Shown here: one piece after another, positions 47,016-56,446 of the stretch
How positions within the stretch are numbered: the stretch's first letter is position 1
How the letters are laid out: each line of letters opens with the position of its first letter
Source of the DNA: Paraferrimonas sedimenticola
GTDB lineage: Bacteria > Pseudomonadota > Gammaproteobacteria > Enterobacterales > Shewanellaceae
Length of the DNA stretch: 64,000 bases
Direction of reading: 5' to 3'
NCBI RefSeq assembly: GCF_002282855.1
Contig: NZ_NRIR01000001.1
Coordinates: 248,001 to 312,000, forward strand
Made by a program: the position numbers and the translations under genes
The notes under the pieces: model-generated
Database searches by the model: none
Told to the model about the DNA's origin: nothing
The model's input: the letters and a program-made list of their open reading frames with translations, nothing else

Positions 47016-48803
47016 TTATGCCAGTGCAATCAGAGGCTCACCGACTTTGACAGCGTCGCCTTCCTTGATAAATAGCTGCGCAACTTGACCATCGCGGTCG
47101 GCACGCACTTCGGTTTCCATTTTCATGGCTTCCATGATCAATACCAAATCGCCTTTGGCCACTTGCTGCCCTTGGCTCACGACCACCTTAAAGATGTTGC
47201 CCGCGAGCGGCGCACCCATGGGTTCTGCTTGGCCCGCAGTAGGCGCTGGCGTCGCCACATGTGCAGGAGCGGCGGGTGCTGCCGACTGAGGCTGAATGTT
47301 GGCAAGGCTGCCCTGCGGCCCGACCGTCACACTATAGGTTTGGCCATTGACCACTACGTCATAGCTCTCTTCGCTATTAGCTGACGTAGGAGCAGCCGCT
47401 GGCGCTTCAACCACGCCGTTTGGCGCTGGTTCAAAGGACTCTGGATTGTCGCGATTGGCCAAGAACTTAAGACCAATTTGCGGGAACAAGGCGTAGGTTA
47501 AAGTATCGTCGGCAATATTATCGGCCAGACGTATACCGTCGGCTTTCGCCTTTTGCTGTAATTCTGCCGATAGGGTTTCAAATTCCGGCGCTAGCTTGTC
47601 AGCCGGACGACAAGTGATTGCCTCACCACCATCAAGTACGCGCGCTTGTAGCTCGCTGTTCACCGGTGCTGGGGTTGCGCCATATTCGCCCTTAAGGACC
47701 CCTTCGGTTTCTTTGGTAATCGACTTGTAGCGCTCGCCGGTCAGCACGTTAAGCACGGCTTGGGTACCGACAATTTGCGAAGTAGGAGTGACTAGTGGCA
47801 AATACCCCAAGTCTTTTCGAACCGCGGGAATTTCTTCAAGGACTTGGTCGAGTTTGTCAGCAGCGCCCTGCTCTTTTAACTGGCTTTCCATGTTGGTCAA
47901 CATGCCGCCTGGCACCTGTGCCGTCAGAATGCGCGCGTCGATGCCCTTCAAGCCACCTTCAAACTGAGCGTACTTTTGGCGTACTTCGCGAAAATAGGCG
48001 GCGATTTCTTCAAGCAACGCCATGTCGTAGCCGGTATCGCGATCAGTACCATCAACAATCGCCACCATGGTCTCAGTTGCTGAGTGACCGTAGGTTTGGC
48101 TCATAGAGCTAATGGCCGAATCTAGGATATCCACACCCGCCTCGATGGCTTTTTGATAGGTGGGGCCGCTTAGACCTGTGGTCGCGTGGCAATGCAGCGC
48201 AATGGTAAGCCCGGTCTGAGCTTTAAGCTCTGAAATCAGGTCATAGGCTTCAAAAGGTTTTAGCAGACCCGCCATGTCTTTTATACAGATAGAGTCCACT
48301 TCCAAGTCTTGTAAGCGCTTGGCCATATCCAGCCAAGTGTCTAGCGTGTGGACCGGTGACGTCGTGTAAGAAATAGTGCCTTGAGCGTGACCGCCCACGC
48401 GTTTCACCGCTTTTAGCGCTTCTTGCACGTTACGCACATCGTTCATGGCGTCAAACACACGGAATACTTCAACGCCGTTGTCATAAGCGCGCTCAACAAA
48501 CTTATTGACCAAATCATCGGCGTAGTGGCGATAGCCCAGCAGGTTTTGGCCGCGCAGCAGCATTTGTTGCGGCGTATTTGGCATTACCTTTTTTAGCTCG
48601 CGAATGCGCTCCCAAGGATCTTCGCCCAGATAGCGAATGCACGCGTCAAAGGTGGCACCGCCCCAACTCTCGGTCGACCAAAAGCCAACTTGGTCCAACT
48701 TAGGGGCGATGGGCAGCATGTCTTCTAAACGCAGGCGAGTGGCCAATATTGACTGGTGGGCGTCACGCAAAACTAACTCGGTTAAAGCTAAAGGCTTGCT
48801 CAT
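47016..48803 (-). CDS. oadA: oxaloacetate decarboxylase, alpha subunit
   Basis: 595 residues. The N-terminal carboxyltransferase domain has [14 protein letters not shown] and the metal ligands in [14 protein letters not shown]. The middle PYC-like domain is followed by an Ala/Pro-rich linker (about 470-520) and a biotinyl domain with EAMKMETE. It transfers the oxaloacetate C4 carboxyl to biotin. ATG 48803 follows GGAG at nine bases; the TTG 48809 is too close. Confidence 0.97.
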   Translation of the reverse strand: MSKPLALTELVLRDAHQSILATRLRLEDMLPIAPKLDQVGFWSTESWGGATFDACIRYLGEDPWERIRELKKVMPNTPQQMLLRGQNLLGYRHYADDLVNKFVERAYDNGVEVFRVFDAMNDVRNVQEALKAVKRVGGHAQGTISYTTSPVHTLDTWLDMAKRLQDLEVDSICIKDMAGLLKPFEAYDLISELKAQTGLTIALHCHATTGLSGPTYQKAIEAGVDILDSAISSMSQTYGHSATETMVAIVDGTDRDTGYDMALLEEIAAYFREVRQKYAQFEGGLKGIDARILTAQVPGGMLTNMESQLKEQGAADKLDQVLEEIPAVRKDLGYLPLVTPTSQIVGTQAVLNVLTGERYKSITKETEGVLKGEYGATPAPVNSELQARVLDGGEAITCRPADKLAPEFETLSAELQQKAKADGIRLADNIADDTLTYALFPQIGLKFLANRDNPESFEPAPNGVVEAPAAAPTSANSEESYDVVVNGQTYSVTVGPQGSLANIQPQSAAPAAPAHVATPAPTAGQAEPMGAPLAGNIFKVVVSQGQQVAKGDLVLIMEAMKMETEVRADRDGQVAQLFIKEGDAVKVGEPLIALA

Positions 48804-48829
48804 GAGCAACTACTCCGTGAATATTCTTG

Positions 48830-49072
48830 TTATTGAGATTTTTGACGGCGATAGCGATTAACCGCGACGGATATTGCGGCCACTATGCTTGGGTCCAACC
48901 CGGCAGGACTGCCATGAGTCGGCTCAGAAATTGCGTCGCTTGTGGTAGGCGCGAAACGCCAAGCGATCAGTTTGATGGTCAGGATCAATAAGCTTAGGAA
49001 GATAAACACCAGGCCCATCCCCATCAGCATCAGCATGCCGGCTTGAGCTAGTAGCTCAGACATATTTTCCAT
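48830..49072 (-). CDS. oadG: oxaloacetate decarboxylase, gamma subunit
   Basis: 80 residues. One membrane helix (GMLMLMGMGLVFIFLSLLILTI) precedes a short soluble tail ending SVAVNRYRRQKSQ. It holds the alpha and beta subunits together. ATG 49072 has GGAG upstream; the frame open to 49108 is not used. First gene of the operon. Confidence 0.93.
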   Translation of the reverse strand: MENMSELLAQAGMLMLMGMGLVFIFLSLLILTIKLIAWRFAPTTSDAISEPTHGSPAGLDPSIVAAISVAVNRYRRQKSQ

Positions 49073-49239
49073 GGCAACTCCTTGAAAACGACTCCTAGTA
49101 CATGGCAATGTGACAAAGCCAAGGCAACAAAGTAACAGAGTTGTATAAAAAAGCTAGCCCGATGTAAATTGGTATTACCAATTTTGATGATTAATCTGCT
49201 AGTGATTGAGAATCATCAAATCCTTTTGCTCCAAATCTA

Positions 49240-49655
49240 AACTCATTCGCCCCTTGAGCGCCTTCGGCGATTCAAAAGTCCATCGTTTGGCTTTTGGCGA
49301 ACCCTTTATCGGGTTCTAATCTCTCCGAATGCTATATACAGAAAAGGGCTGTCCTTTTGGACAGCCCCACAAGCAGTTAGGCGGAGGGATTATTCGACGA
49401 CATCCTGTCATCGACCCTTGAGCGCCTGCGGCGATTCAAAAGCTCATCCTTGAGCTTTTGTCGAACCCTTTTCTCGGGTTCGATCCCTCTCAGCGGTATA
49501 AAAAACAAAAGGGCTGTCCATTTGGACAGCCCTAGAAGGAGGGATTATTCGACGACATCCTGCCGTCGACCCTTCGGGCGCCTACGGCGATTCAAAAGCC
49601 CTTCCATGGGCTTTTGTCGAACCCTTTATCGGGTTCGATCCCTCCCAGCGGTATA
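49240..49655 (-). repeat. three tandem structured units containing tRNA-Ser 3'-end sequence
   Basis: Unit A (49538-49655) and unit B (49383-49505) are near-identical; unit C (about 49243-49340) is degenerate. Read on the minus strand each has a closing stem GGAGGGAT/ATCCCTCC, a TCGAACCC/GGGTTCGA hairpin and an AAAAGCYC/GRGCTTTT hairpin. In A and B a further hairpin, TCGA...CAGGATGTCGTCGA, has GGA in the loop. A GGGCTGTCC/GGACAGCCC terminator-like stem separates units. The end TCGAATaaTCCCTCCTTC copies the 3' end of the adjacent tRNA-Ser. Stem bases differ between A and B in compensating pairs. No protein frame is convincing in 49073-49699. Confidence 0.75.
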
Positions 49656-49698
49656 AATAGAAAACGCCCTATCCTTTCGGATAGGGCGTTTTCTATTT
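49655..49698 (-). terminator. long terminator hairpin after the distal tRNA-Ser
   Basis: A perfect 20-bp stem (49655-49674 and 49679-49698) with a four-base loop; its core is CGCCCTATCC/GGATAGGGCG, with T-rich ends on both strands. It begins directly after the tRNA CCA. Confidence 0.85.
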
Positions 49699-49699
49699 A

Positions 49700-49792
49700 T
49701 GGCGGTGAAGGAGGGATTCGAACCCTCGATAGGGCTACAAACCCTATACTCCCTTAGCAGGGGAGCGCCTTCAGCCACTCGGCCACCTCACC
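49700..49792 (-). tRNA. tRNA-Ser(GCT), distal copy
   Basis: 93 nt with encoded CCA. Acceptor GGTGAGG/CTTCACC, long variable arm, T-arm GGTTCGAATCC. The anticodon loop CTGCTAA in stem CTCCC/GGGAG gives anticodon GCT. Identical to the copy at 52061-52153 over the whole gene, with unrelated flanks. Confidence 0.97.
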
Positions 49793-49826
49793 GCGCTCCA
49801 TGAGGCTTTGCCTCAATGCGTCGACT

Positions 49827-49854
49827 AGTTTACTTGAGGGGGTTAGCTTGTCAA
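49827..49854 (-). promoter_or_regulatory. promoter for the distal tRNA-Ser
   Basis: TTGACA (49849-49854) and TAAACT (49827-49832) spaced 16 bp on the minus strand, about 35 bp before the tRNA. Confidence 0.6.
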
Positions 49855-50020
49855 TCGGGTCAACAGTCCGTCCGCTCACAAAATCATCAGCTATTAGCCT
49901 TGCAAAGCAAAAACGAGATCCAGGCGCTCACCGAGCACTCTTTCGAAGTTCTGACTAACTTGGCGGCTTTTAAAATCCCTAGTTATATTAGTAAGTAATT
50001 TAGCAACCCTGTGAGAGTCC

Positions 50021-51571
50021 ATGAGTCGAAATTGGCTAACCCTGTTGTCTTGCACCCTGCTCTTTGCCTGTTCAACTTTGCCACCAGTGCAAGAGAAGAA
50101 ACAGCTAGTTAGCCTGGCGCCTTCAAACTACGGCGTGCTTGCAGATACTGCGCAGGCGGTGCAAGCACAATGGGACAGCCCGAAAACCGGACTACTAGCA
50201 CTTGCAGACGCCGAAGAGTCACTAGACGTGAGACTGGCGCTAATCGACAGTGCGGTGCACAGCTTGGACTTTCAGTACTTTGTTTGGAGTACTACCCCAA
50301 GCGGCACCTTGTTACTTTCTCGAGTGCTTGCAGCCGCCGACCGAGGTGTGCGCATAAGACTGCTGGTTGACGATCTGTATCTCGCCTCGCAAAGTGGTAT
50401 CAGTTCGCAGGACATCTACTATGCGTCGTTCAGTGCTCACCCAAACATTCACATGAGAATCTTCAACCCAGGCCACTTTAGAACCGGTACCTTAGGCATC
50501 GCCAAAAATCTTGCTGGCAGCTTTGATGAGTTCAACCCAAGGATGCACAACAAACTGTTGGTGGCCGATGGCCTGTTTGCTCTAGTTGGCGGTCGCAACA
50601 TTAGCGACGAATATTTCGGCATGGCAAAGGAGTACAACTTCCTCGACATGGATTTGTTGTTCACTGGAGTGGCGGTCGCTGATGCAGCCAAAGGGTTTGA
50701 TTTGTACTGGGGGGCCGAGCGCTCTTACCCAGCCAAACAAATGGCACCGGCCAACAGTCTGGAGCTTGAAATGTTTCGATTGGAGCTCAGTAAATATCTC
50801 GATAGGGTCGAGCCGGAACTGCTTGGACATCCATTAGCACCGCAAACTTGGAATGCTTGGCTTGCCCAATTGCCCCAACGGATGCAACCAGGCCTTGGCT
50901 GGTATCTGCAAGACCCGCCAAGCAGCAGCCCCCAGCCAGAGCAGCGCATTTACCAACTGATGGCTGATAGTGCGCGCATGGAGTCGCTAAATTACGACAG
51001 CGTTTGGTATCTCACTGCTTATCTGATCCCCAACACCGCACTTATCGACGAACTAAAGCGGGACATCGCATCGGGCCGCAAGGTGCGTCTGCTCACCAAT
51101 TCACTGGCGTCCACCGACCACACAGCTGTGTCCGCCCAATACGCAAAGTTTCGCGACCAGCTATTGAACACGGGCGTCGAGCTATACGAGTTTAACCACT
51201 ACCCCGCCGCAGACGTTGCTAATCTGGCCCACGCCACTCAAGACTCGGGTTTTGTCAGTTTGCACATGAAAGTCGGCGTATTTGATGACAACTACTGTTA
51301 TGTAGGCTCGCTGAATCTTGACCCGCGCGCCATGGATATCAATACAGAAAATGGTTTAGGGGTTGAGTCCAAATCCTTTTGCGGAGGACTGCGAGAGCAA
51401 GTCGCACCTTTGTTTGAGGGTGAGAATGCATGGCGTGTCGGTCGAGAAGACGACGGCCGCCTGTATTGGCAAAACCATCAACAGAAAACATACGAGCAGC
51501 CCGCTCGCAGCGCCTCACAGCGATTCGTAGAAAGCCTATTTAAGCTGTTACCACTGCAAAATCAATTCTAA
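50021..51571 (+). CDS. phospholipase D family lipoprotein (ClsC/YmdC-like)
   Basis: 516 residues with lipobox-like LLFACSTLP. Two HKD motifs: RMHNKLLVADGLFALVGGRNISDEYF (about 176-201) and SLHMKVGVFDDNYCYVGSLNLDPRA (about 418-442). Spacing and the flanking FQYFVWSTTPSG fit the cardiolipin synthase C group, which makes cardiolipin from phosphatidylglycerol and phosphatidylethanolamine. It lies alone on the plus strand between the distal tRNA-Ser and the tRNA-Arg array. Confidence 0.9.
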   Translation: MSRNWLTLLSCTLLFACSTLPPVQEKKQLVSLAPSNYGVLADTAQAVQAQWDSPKTGLLALADAEESLDVRLALIDSAVHSLDFQYFVWSTTPSGTLLLSRVLAAADRGVRIRLLVDDLYLASQSGISSQDIYYASFSAHPNIHMRIFNPGHFRTGTLGIAKNLAGSFDEFNPRMHNKLLVADGLFALVGGRNISDEYFGMAKEYNFLDMDLLFTGVAVADAAKGFDLYWGAERSYPAKQMAPANSLELEMFRLELSKYLDRVEPELLGHPLAPQTWNAWLAQLPQRMQPGLGWYLQDPPSSSPQPEQRIYQLMADSARMESLNYDSVWYLTAYLIPNTALIDELKRDIASGRKVRLLTNSLASTDHTAVSAQYAKFRDQLLNTGVELYEFNHYPAADVANLAHATQDSGFVSLHMKVGVFDDNYCYVGSLNLDPRAMDINTENGLGVESKSFCGGLREQVAPLFEGENAWRVGREDDGRLYWQNHQQKTYEQPARSASQRFVESLFKLLPLQNQF

Positions 51572-51614
51572 GCCCGGTTTCTGCCTGTCCTGTAAATCAA
51601 AAGACGCAAAAACG

Positions 51615-51644
51615 AAAAAGCCCCAACCGTAAGGTTGGGGCTTT
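51615..51644 (-). terminator. terminator of the tRNA-Ser/tRNA-Arg operon
   Basis: On the minus strand GCCCCAACC and GGTTGGGGC pair around TTAC and are followed by T5. It lies just after the last tRNA-Arg. Confidence 0.9.
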
Positions 51645-51650
51645 CGAAGA

Positions 51651-51727
51651 TGGCGCGTCCGGGAGGATTCGAACCTCCGACCGCCTGGTTCGTAGCCAGG
51701 TACTCTATCCAGCTGAGCTACGGACGC
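51651..51727 (-). tRNA. tRNA-Arg(ACG), copy 3 of the operon
   Basis: 77 nt with CCA. Acceptor GCGTCCG/CGGACGC, anticodon loop CTACGAA in stem CCTGG/CCAGG, T-arm GGTTCGAATCC. Confidence 0.97.
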
Positions 51728-51814
51728 CCTGTTTTCACTTACATCGACCTACTGTCTTTTCAGACTGAGTGCCATCATACCCATTTGCAACCGACTCTAA
51801 AGTCTAGAAGAAAA

Positions 51815-51891
51815 TGGCGCGTCCGGGAGGATTCGAACCTCCGACCGCCTGGTTCGTAGCCAGGTACTCTATCCAGCTGAGCTACGGACGC
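51815..51891 (-). tRNA. tRNA-Arg(ACG), copy 2 of the operon
   Basis: Identical to the neighbouring copies. The 164-bp period (51651, 51815, 51979) includes an 87-bp spacer that is identical both times, so the array arose by recent tandem duplication. Confidence 0.97.
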
Positions 51892-51978
51892 CCTGTTTTC
51901 ACTTACATCGACCTACTGTCTTTTCAGACTGAGTGCCATCATACCCATTTGCAACCGACTCTAAAGTCTAGAAGAAAA

Positions 51979-52055
51979 TGGCGCGTCCGGGAGGATTCGA
52001 ACCTCCGACCGCCTGGTTCGTAGCCAGGTACTCTATCCAGCTGAGCTACGGACGC
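51979..52055 (-). tRNA. tRNA-Arg(ACG), copy 1 of the operon
   Basis: Same 77-nt sequence, five bases downstream of the proximal tRNA-Ser. Confidence 0.97.
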
Positions 52056-52060
52056 GTCGA

Positions 52061-52153
52061 TGGCGGTGAAGGAGGGATTCGAACCCTCGATAGGGCTACA
52101 AACCCTATACTCCCTTAGCAGGGGAGCGCCTTCAGCCACTCGGCCACCTCACC
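52061..52153 (-). tRNA. tRNA-Ser(GCT), proximal copy
   Basis: 93 nt, identical to 49700-49792. First gene of the tRNA operon downstream of csrA, the usual arrangement in Vibrio and Shewanella relatives. Confidence 0.97.
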
Positions 52154-52168
52154 GTCGATGTGGCGCAC

Positions 52169-52196
52169 ATATTACTGTCTCACGAAAATAAGTCAA
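52169..52196 (-). promoter_or_regulatory. promoter of the tRNA operon
   Basis: TTGACT (52191-52196) and TAATAT (52169-52174) are spaced 16 bp on the minus strand, followed by a GC-rich discriminator GTGCGCC as in stable-RNA promoters. Confidence 0.72.
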
Positions 52197-52302
52197 ACCC
52201 TTTTTGGGAGAAAAATTTTAGTTGATTCGTTTTTGTGCATTTGCCGCTATCAACCGCACGAAAACACAGAATTGATGGGTATTTGCGCCGAATTTTGGGC
52301 AC

Positions 52303-52327
52303 AAAAAAGCCAGCGTTTTGCTGGCTT
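52303..52327 (-). terminator. rho-independent terminator after csrA
   Basis: On the minus strand GCCAGC-AAAAC-GCTGGC then T6. It lies immediately after the csrA stop codon. Confidence 0.92.
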
Positions 52328-52331
52328 AATG

Positions 52332-52529
52332 TTAGGCGTTGCCGCCCTCAGGACCATCGCCGGTTTTTTCCGACTGGATGCGCTGGTAGATCTCTTCACG
52401 ATGGACTGAAACTTCCTTCGGTGCATTCACACCAATACGCACTTGATTTCCTTTTACCCCAAGTACGGTGACGGTTACTTCGTCGCCAATCATCAGAGTT
52501 TCGCCCACACGACGAGTCAAAATTAGCAT
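52332..52529 (-). CDS. csrA: carbon storage regulator CsrA
   Basis: 65 residues starting [37 protein letters not shown], with the RNA-contacting Arg of [10 protein letters not shown]. CsrA dimers bind GGA motifs in mRNA leaders and are titrated by CsrB-type sRNAs. No CsrB homologue was recognised by name in the window, but see the GGA-loop repeats at 49240-49655. Confidence 0.98.
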   Translation of the reverse strand: MLILTRRVGETLMIGDEVTVTVLGVKGNQVRIGVNAPKEVSVHREEIYQRIQSEKTGDGPEGGNA

Positions 52530-52783
52530 TCGTTAGCTCCTCTTTTACGAATTTCGCCCAGCCAGCCTATAAGCCCTGGTCAGCTATGTTCCTAGTATAA
52601 GGTTAGCTTAGTACAAAAGCATCGCTTTCAAGGGATTATGGTTTAAAAAACCCACACTTACCCACCAAAATGACACATTTTTTCAACATAAGCCACCGCT
52701 GAAACACAATTTTGCGGTTCACCCCAACAAAAACCAGTTTGCTGGGGTAACCTTTTGTTTAGCGGTAAAAAAATCAAACCGAC

Positions 52784-55390
52784 TTAGGCCAGTTTGTCCG
52801 ATAGCCACGGAACCACAGATTCAAGTGCTGCTGGAACCTTGCTTGGCTCAGAACCACCGGCTTGGGCCATGTCCGGACGACCGCCGCCTTTACCACCTAC
52901 TTGGGCAGCAACCATGGCGATTAGTTCACCGGCTTTAACGCTTGAGGTCAGGTCTTTGGTGACACCGGCAATCAAACTCACCTTGTCGCCTTTGCTCACT
53001 GCCAACACGATAATGCCGCTGCCTAGTTTTTGCTTAAGCTCGTCGACCATGCCGCGAAGCGCTTTCGGGTCGGCTCCATCTAGGGCCTTCACCACTACCT
53101 TAATACCTTTAACTTCGGTGGCATCGCCGGCCAAGTCAGAACTCGCAGCCGCTGCTAGCTTGTCTTGCAGTTGTTGTAGCGACTTTTCAAGGCCTTTGCT
53201 CTTGTCCAGCATAGCGGCTAGCTTGCTAATCACGCTGCTGCTATCGCCTTTGAGCATGGCAGCCACATCACGCAATTGTTGCTGCTCTTGTGCGACTTTA
53301 TCCAGTGCCGCTTGGCCAGTTACCGCTTCTACGCGACGAACGCCAGCGGCAATACCGCCTTCCGAGGTGAACTTGAATAATCCAATGTCACCTGTACGTT
53401 CTACGTGGCAACCGCCACAAAGTTCAGTTGAGAAGTCACCCATGGTGACAACGCGTACCTGGTCGTCGTACTTTTCGCCGAACAGCGCCATTGCGCCGGC
53501 GGCTTTGGCTTCTTCTAGGTCCATCAATTGAGTAAGGACCGGATGATTGCGACGGATCTGACGGTTTACCGCATCTTCGACGCGATTTAGCTGCTCTGCG
53601 GTAACCCCTTCAAAGTGGCTAAAGTCAAAACGCAGGTACTCAGGCTTCACCAAAGAGCCTTTTTGAGTCACGTGCTCGCCTAGCTCGTTGCGAAGCGCGG
53701 CGTGTAGCAAGTGAGTCACCGAGTGGTTCAGTGCGGTGCGATGACGCGCCGGCTTGTTCACCTGAGCGTTAACGCTTTGGCCCACTGCCAACTCGCCACT
53801 TTCCAGTTGACCAAGGTGGCCAATGGCGTTGCCGTACAATTGAGTGTCGGTCACGACAAACTTAGCGCCATCGATGACTAATTCACCCTGATCGCCCACT
53901 TGACCACCAGACTCGCCGTAAAATGGGGTAGAGTCTAGGATCACCACGCCGCTTTGACCGGCGCTAAGACTTTCAACCGCATCAGCACCAGCAAATAGCG
54001 CCTTAATCTGACCTGCGCCTTCTAGCGATTGGTAACCGGTAAATTCCGAGCTGCCTTCTACCTTGATAGCCGCGTTGTAATCGGTACCAAATTGGTTGGC
54101 CGCTTGGGCACGAGCGCGCTGCTCGGCCATGTGTGCCTCAAAGCCTTCTTCATCAACGCTCAAATCGCGCTCACGACACACGTCAGCGGTTAGATCCACT
54201 GGGAATCCGTAAGTGTCGTAAAGCTTGAACAGGGTTTCGCCGTCTAGCTTGTCGCCTTTTAGGTTATCCAGTGCTTCGTTCAGCATGGCCATACCGCGAT
54301 CCAAAGTGCGAGCAAACTGCTCTTCTTCGGCTTTCAGCGCTTTTTCGACGATGGCTTGTTGCTTGGCTAGCTCGTCGGCTGCCGGGCCCATCACTTCGAT
54401 TAGCTTTTCAACCAAGGTGTAGAAGAAAGGCTCGCTGGCGCCAAGTTTATTGCCATGGCGAACCGCGCGACGAATGATGCGACGCAACACATAGCCGCGA
54501 CCTTCGTTTGACGGCAATACGCCATCGGCAATCAAAAACGCACAAGAGCGAATGTGATCAGCAATCACGCGCAGCGATGCGTGAGTGAGGTCGTTAACAC
54601 CCAGGCGCTCGGCGATGGTCTTAATTAGGGTTTGGAAAACGTCAATTTCGTAGTTCGAGTGAACGCCCTGCAGAATTGCGGCGATGCGCTCTAGACCCAT
54701 ACCGGTATCAACCGACGGCTTAGGCAGTGGCTCCATGGTGCCATCCGCTTGGCGGTTGAACTGCATGAATACCAAGTTCCAGATTTCAATGTAACGGTCG
54801 CCATCTTCTTCTGGGGTTCCTGGAGGACCACCCCAAATGTGCTCACCGTGGTCGTAGAAAATTTCGGTACAAGGACCGCAAGGGCCGGTATCACCCATCT
54901 GCCAGAAATTGTCTTTGGCACCAATGCGCGACAAACACGCAGGATCCACGCCGATTTGGTTGATCCAAATGTCTGCCGCTTCATCGTCTTCTTCAAAGAC
55001 GGTAACCCATAGTTTTTCTTTAGGCAGCTGTAGCTCTTCGGTTAGGAAAGTCCAAGCAAAGCGAATCGCATCGACTTTGAAGTAATCGCCGAAACTGAAG
55101 TTGCCCAGCATTTCAAAAAAGGTGTGGTGACGAGCGGTATAACCTACATTGTCGAGGTCGTTGTGCTTACCACCAGCGCGCACACAGCGCTGCGAAGTGG
55201 TTGCTCGAGTGTAGCCATTGTCCTGCGCGCCCAAAAACACATCTTTAAACTGGTTCATACCCGCATTAGTGAATAGCAAAGTTGGGTCGTTATGAGGAAC
55301 CAAAGAACTTGAGGCGACGCGTTGGTGCCCTTGCTGGCCAAAGTAGCCTAAAAAGGCTTCACGCAACTCGGCCGTGGTCATATTTCGCAT
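52784..55390 (-). CDS. alaS: alanyl-tRNA synthetase
   Basis: 868 residues. The class II core begins [29 protein letters not shown]. The editing-domain zinc ligands are in [14 protein letters not shown] and CGGCHVERT, and the C-Ala domain ends [16 protein letters not shown] 55390 has AGGA eight bases upstream and is preferred over ATG 55381. No lysC gene lies between alaS and csrA. Confidence 0.98.
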   Translation of the reverse strand: MRNMTTAELREAFLGYFGQQGHQRVASSSLVPHNDPTLLFTNAGMNQFKDVFLGAQDNGYTRATTSQRCVRAGGKHNDLDNVGYTARHHTFFEMLGNFSFGDYFKVDAIRFAWTFLTEELQLPKEKLWVTVFEEDDEAADIWINQIGVDPACLSRIGAKDNFWQMGDTGPCGPCTEIFYDHGEHIWGGPPGTPEEDGDRYIEIWNLVFMQFNRQADGTMEPLPKPSVDTGMGLERIAAILQGVHSNYEIDVFQTLIKTIAERLGVNDLTHASLRVIADHIRSCAFLIADGVLPSNEGRGYVLRRIIRRAVRHGNKLGASEPFFYTLVEKLIEVMGPAADELAKQQAIVEKALKAEEEQFARTLDRGMAMLNEALDNLKGDKLDGETLFKLYDTYGFPVDLTADVCRERDLSVDEEGFEAHMAEQRARAQAANQFGTDYNAAIKVEGSSEFTGYQSLEGAGQIKALFAGADAVESLSAGQSGVVILDSTPFYGESGGQVGDQGELVIDGAKFVVTDTQLYGNAIGHLGQLESGELAVGQSVNAQVNKPARHRTALNHSVTHLLHAALRNELGEHVTQKGSLVKPEYLRFDFSHFEGVTAEQLNRVEDAVNRQIRRNHPVLTQLMDLEEAKAAGAMALFGEKYDDQVRVVTMGDFSTELCGGCHVERTGDIGLFKFTSEGGIAAGVRRVEAVTGQAALDKVAQEQQQLRDVAAMLKGDSSSVISKLAAMLDKSKGLEKSLQQLQDKLAAAASSDLAGDATEVKGIKVVVKALDGADPKALRGMVDELKQKLGSGIIVLAVSKGDKVSLIAGVTKDLTSSVKAGELIAMVAAQVGGKGGGRPDMAQAGGSEPSKVPAALESVVPWLSDKLA

Positions 55391-55522
55391 GGATACATCC
55401 TGACAATTGGTGGCTCGGCTTGTGGTTCGCGAATCTGTGCAAGTGTGCGAACAACGAGCGATTATTTTAAAAAACGTTTCATTATAAGGAGCTGCTAGCA
55501 GGCTTGCTAGTGCCGCGGTGGG

Positions 55523-56443
55523 CTAGTCGTCATCTTTTTTGTTAAGCGCATAACGAATTTGCTCCCAATCGAAACCTCGGCGCATTAACTTTTGCTGAAT
55601 TTTCTGTTTCTGCTCGAAGTCCATGGGGCGGCCGGAGCGCCATTCTTTGGTGAATCGAGTATGGGCTAACTCAAACCAATCGCAGTCGCACTCGAGCATG
55701 CCGTAATCGATGTCCGTGCTATCTAACTTGTGGTCGAACTTGAGCTGTTGGACGATGCGTTGCGGTCCATAACCCTTGTTGGCTTTGGAGCGAATATACA
55801 ACTCGGCGAAGCGTTTTTGTGACTGCCAGCCTTGCTCGATTGAATGAGCCAGAGTGACTTGGATCTTATCGTACTCAAACCCTCGGCTTGTCAGCTTAGT
55901 GGATAGCTCAGCCAAACTGTGTTCCCGTCGACTTAGCAGCTGCAGCGCCGCATGGTGACATTCTTTTTGACCCAGCTGTTTGAGCTCTTTTTTTAGCGAT
56001 TCGCTTTGCGGGTCTTGTGTAGTTTCGAGATCTTGATTGCCCTGCTCTCTGTCGTACTCTGCTCTATGAGCCTTTTTCTCGGAGTACTTTTTCTCAGAGT
56101 AATTTTTATTCTGCGGCTTTTTCTTGTAAGACTCTGTCGCAGCGTATGCTTTCTTATAGGGCTTAGTCTTATCAGATTCGCTAAAAGAGGGTTCGGCGTT
56201 CGACGAAGTAACGCACGGTTTGGCTCGACGACGGCGAGCTGGAGTCTTTTTCTTAGCGGTTTTAGCTGGTGCCGAAATAGGCTTAATCGGCTTTGCCGGC
56301 TCATTTGACTGTGCTTCTGGCGGATGCTCGGCCAAAATTTCCGCCAAGGTCATCACACCTGATTGAGAATCGGATGTTTGAGAAACAGAAAGGCTAGCAT
56401 CCGCAGGGATACTAGCCTTTGAAGCGCGTGATTGTTTGCTCAC
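55523..56443 (-). CDS. recX: RecX regulator with long basic N-terminal extension
   Basis: 306 residues, about twice the usual RecX length. The conserved domain occupies roughly 160-300 (ALQLLSRREHSLAELSTKLTSRGF, GYGPQRIVQQLKF, KIQQKLMRRGFDWEQIRYAL). The first 160 residues are low in complexity and rich in Lys, Arg and Ser (KKKTPARRRRAK, YKKKPQNKNYSEKKYSEKK). The start used is GTG 56443, 3 bp after recA; ATG at residue 31 is an alternative and still leaves about 130 extra residues. RecX limits RecA filament growth. Confidence 0.9.
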   Translation of the reverse strand: MSKQSRASKASIPADASLSVSQTSDSQSGVMTLAEILAEHPPEAQSNEPAKPIKPISAPAKTAKKKTPARRRRAKPCVTSSNAEPSFSESDKTKPYKKAYAATESYKKKPQNKNYSEKKYSEKKAHRAEYDREQGNQDLETTQDPQSESLKKELKQLGQKECHHAALQLLSRREHSLAELSTKLTSRGFEYDKIQVTLAHSIEQGWQSQKRFAELYIRSKANKGYGPQRIVQQLKFDHKLDSTDIDYGMLECDCDWFELAHTRFTKEWRSGRPMDFEQKQKIQQKLMRRGFDWEQIRYALNKKDDD

Positions 56444-56446
56444 AGC

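Noticed and set aside
52530-52783. Possible alaS terminator near 52720-52747 (CCCCAGCAAA/TTTTGTTGGGG)
   Set aside because: The stem is imperfect and no T-run follows on the minus strand; too weak to call.
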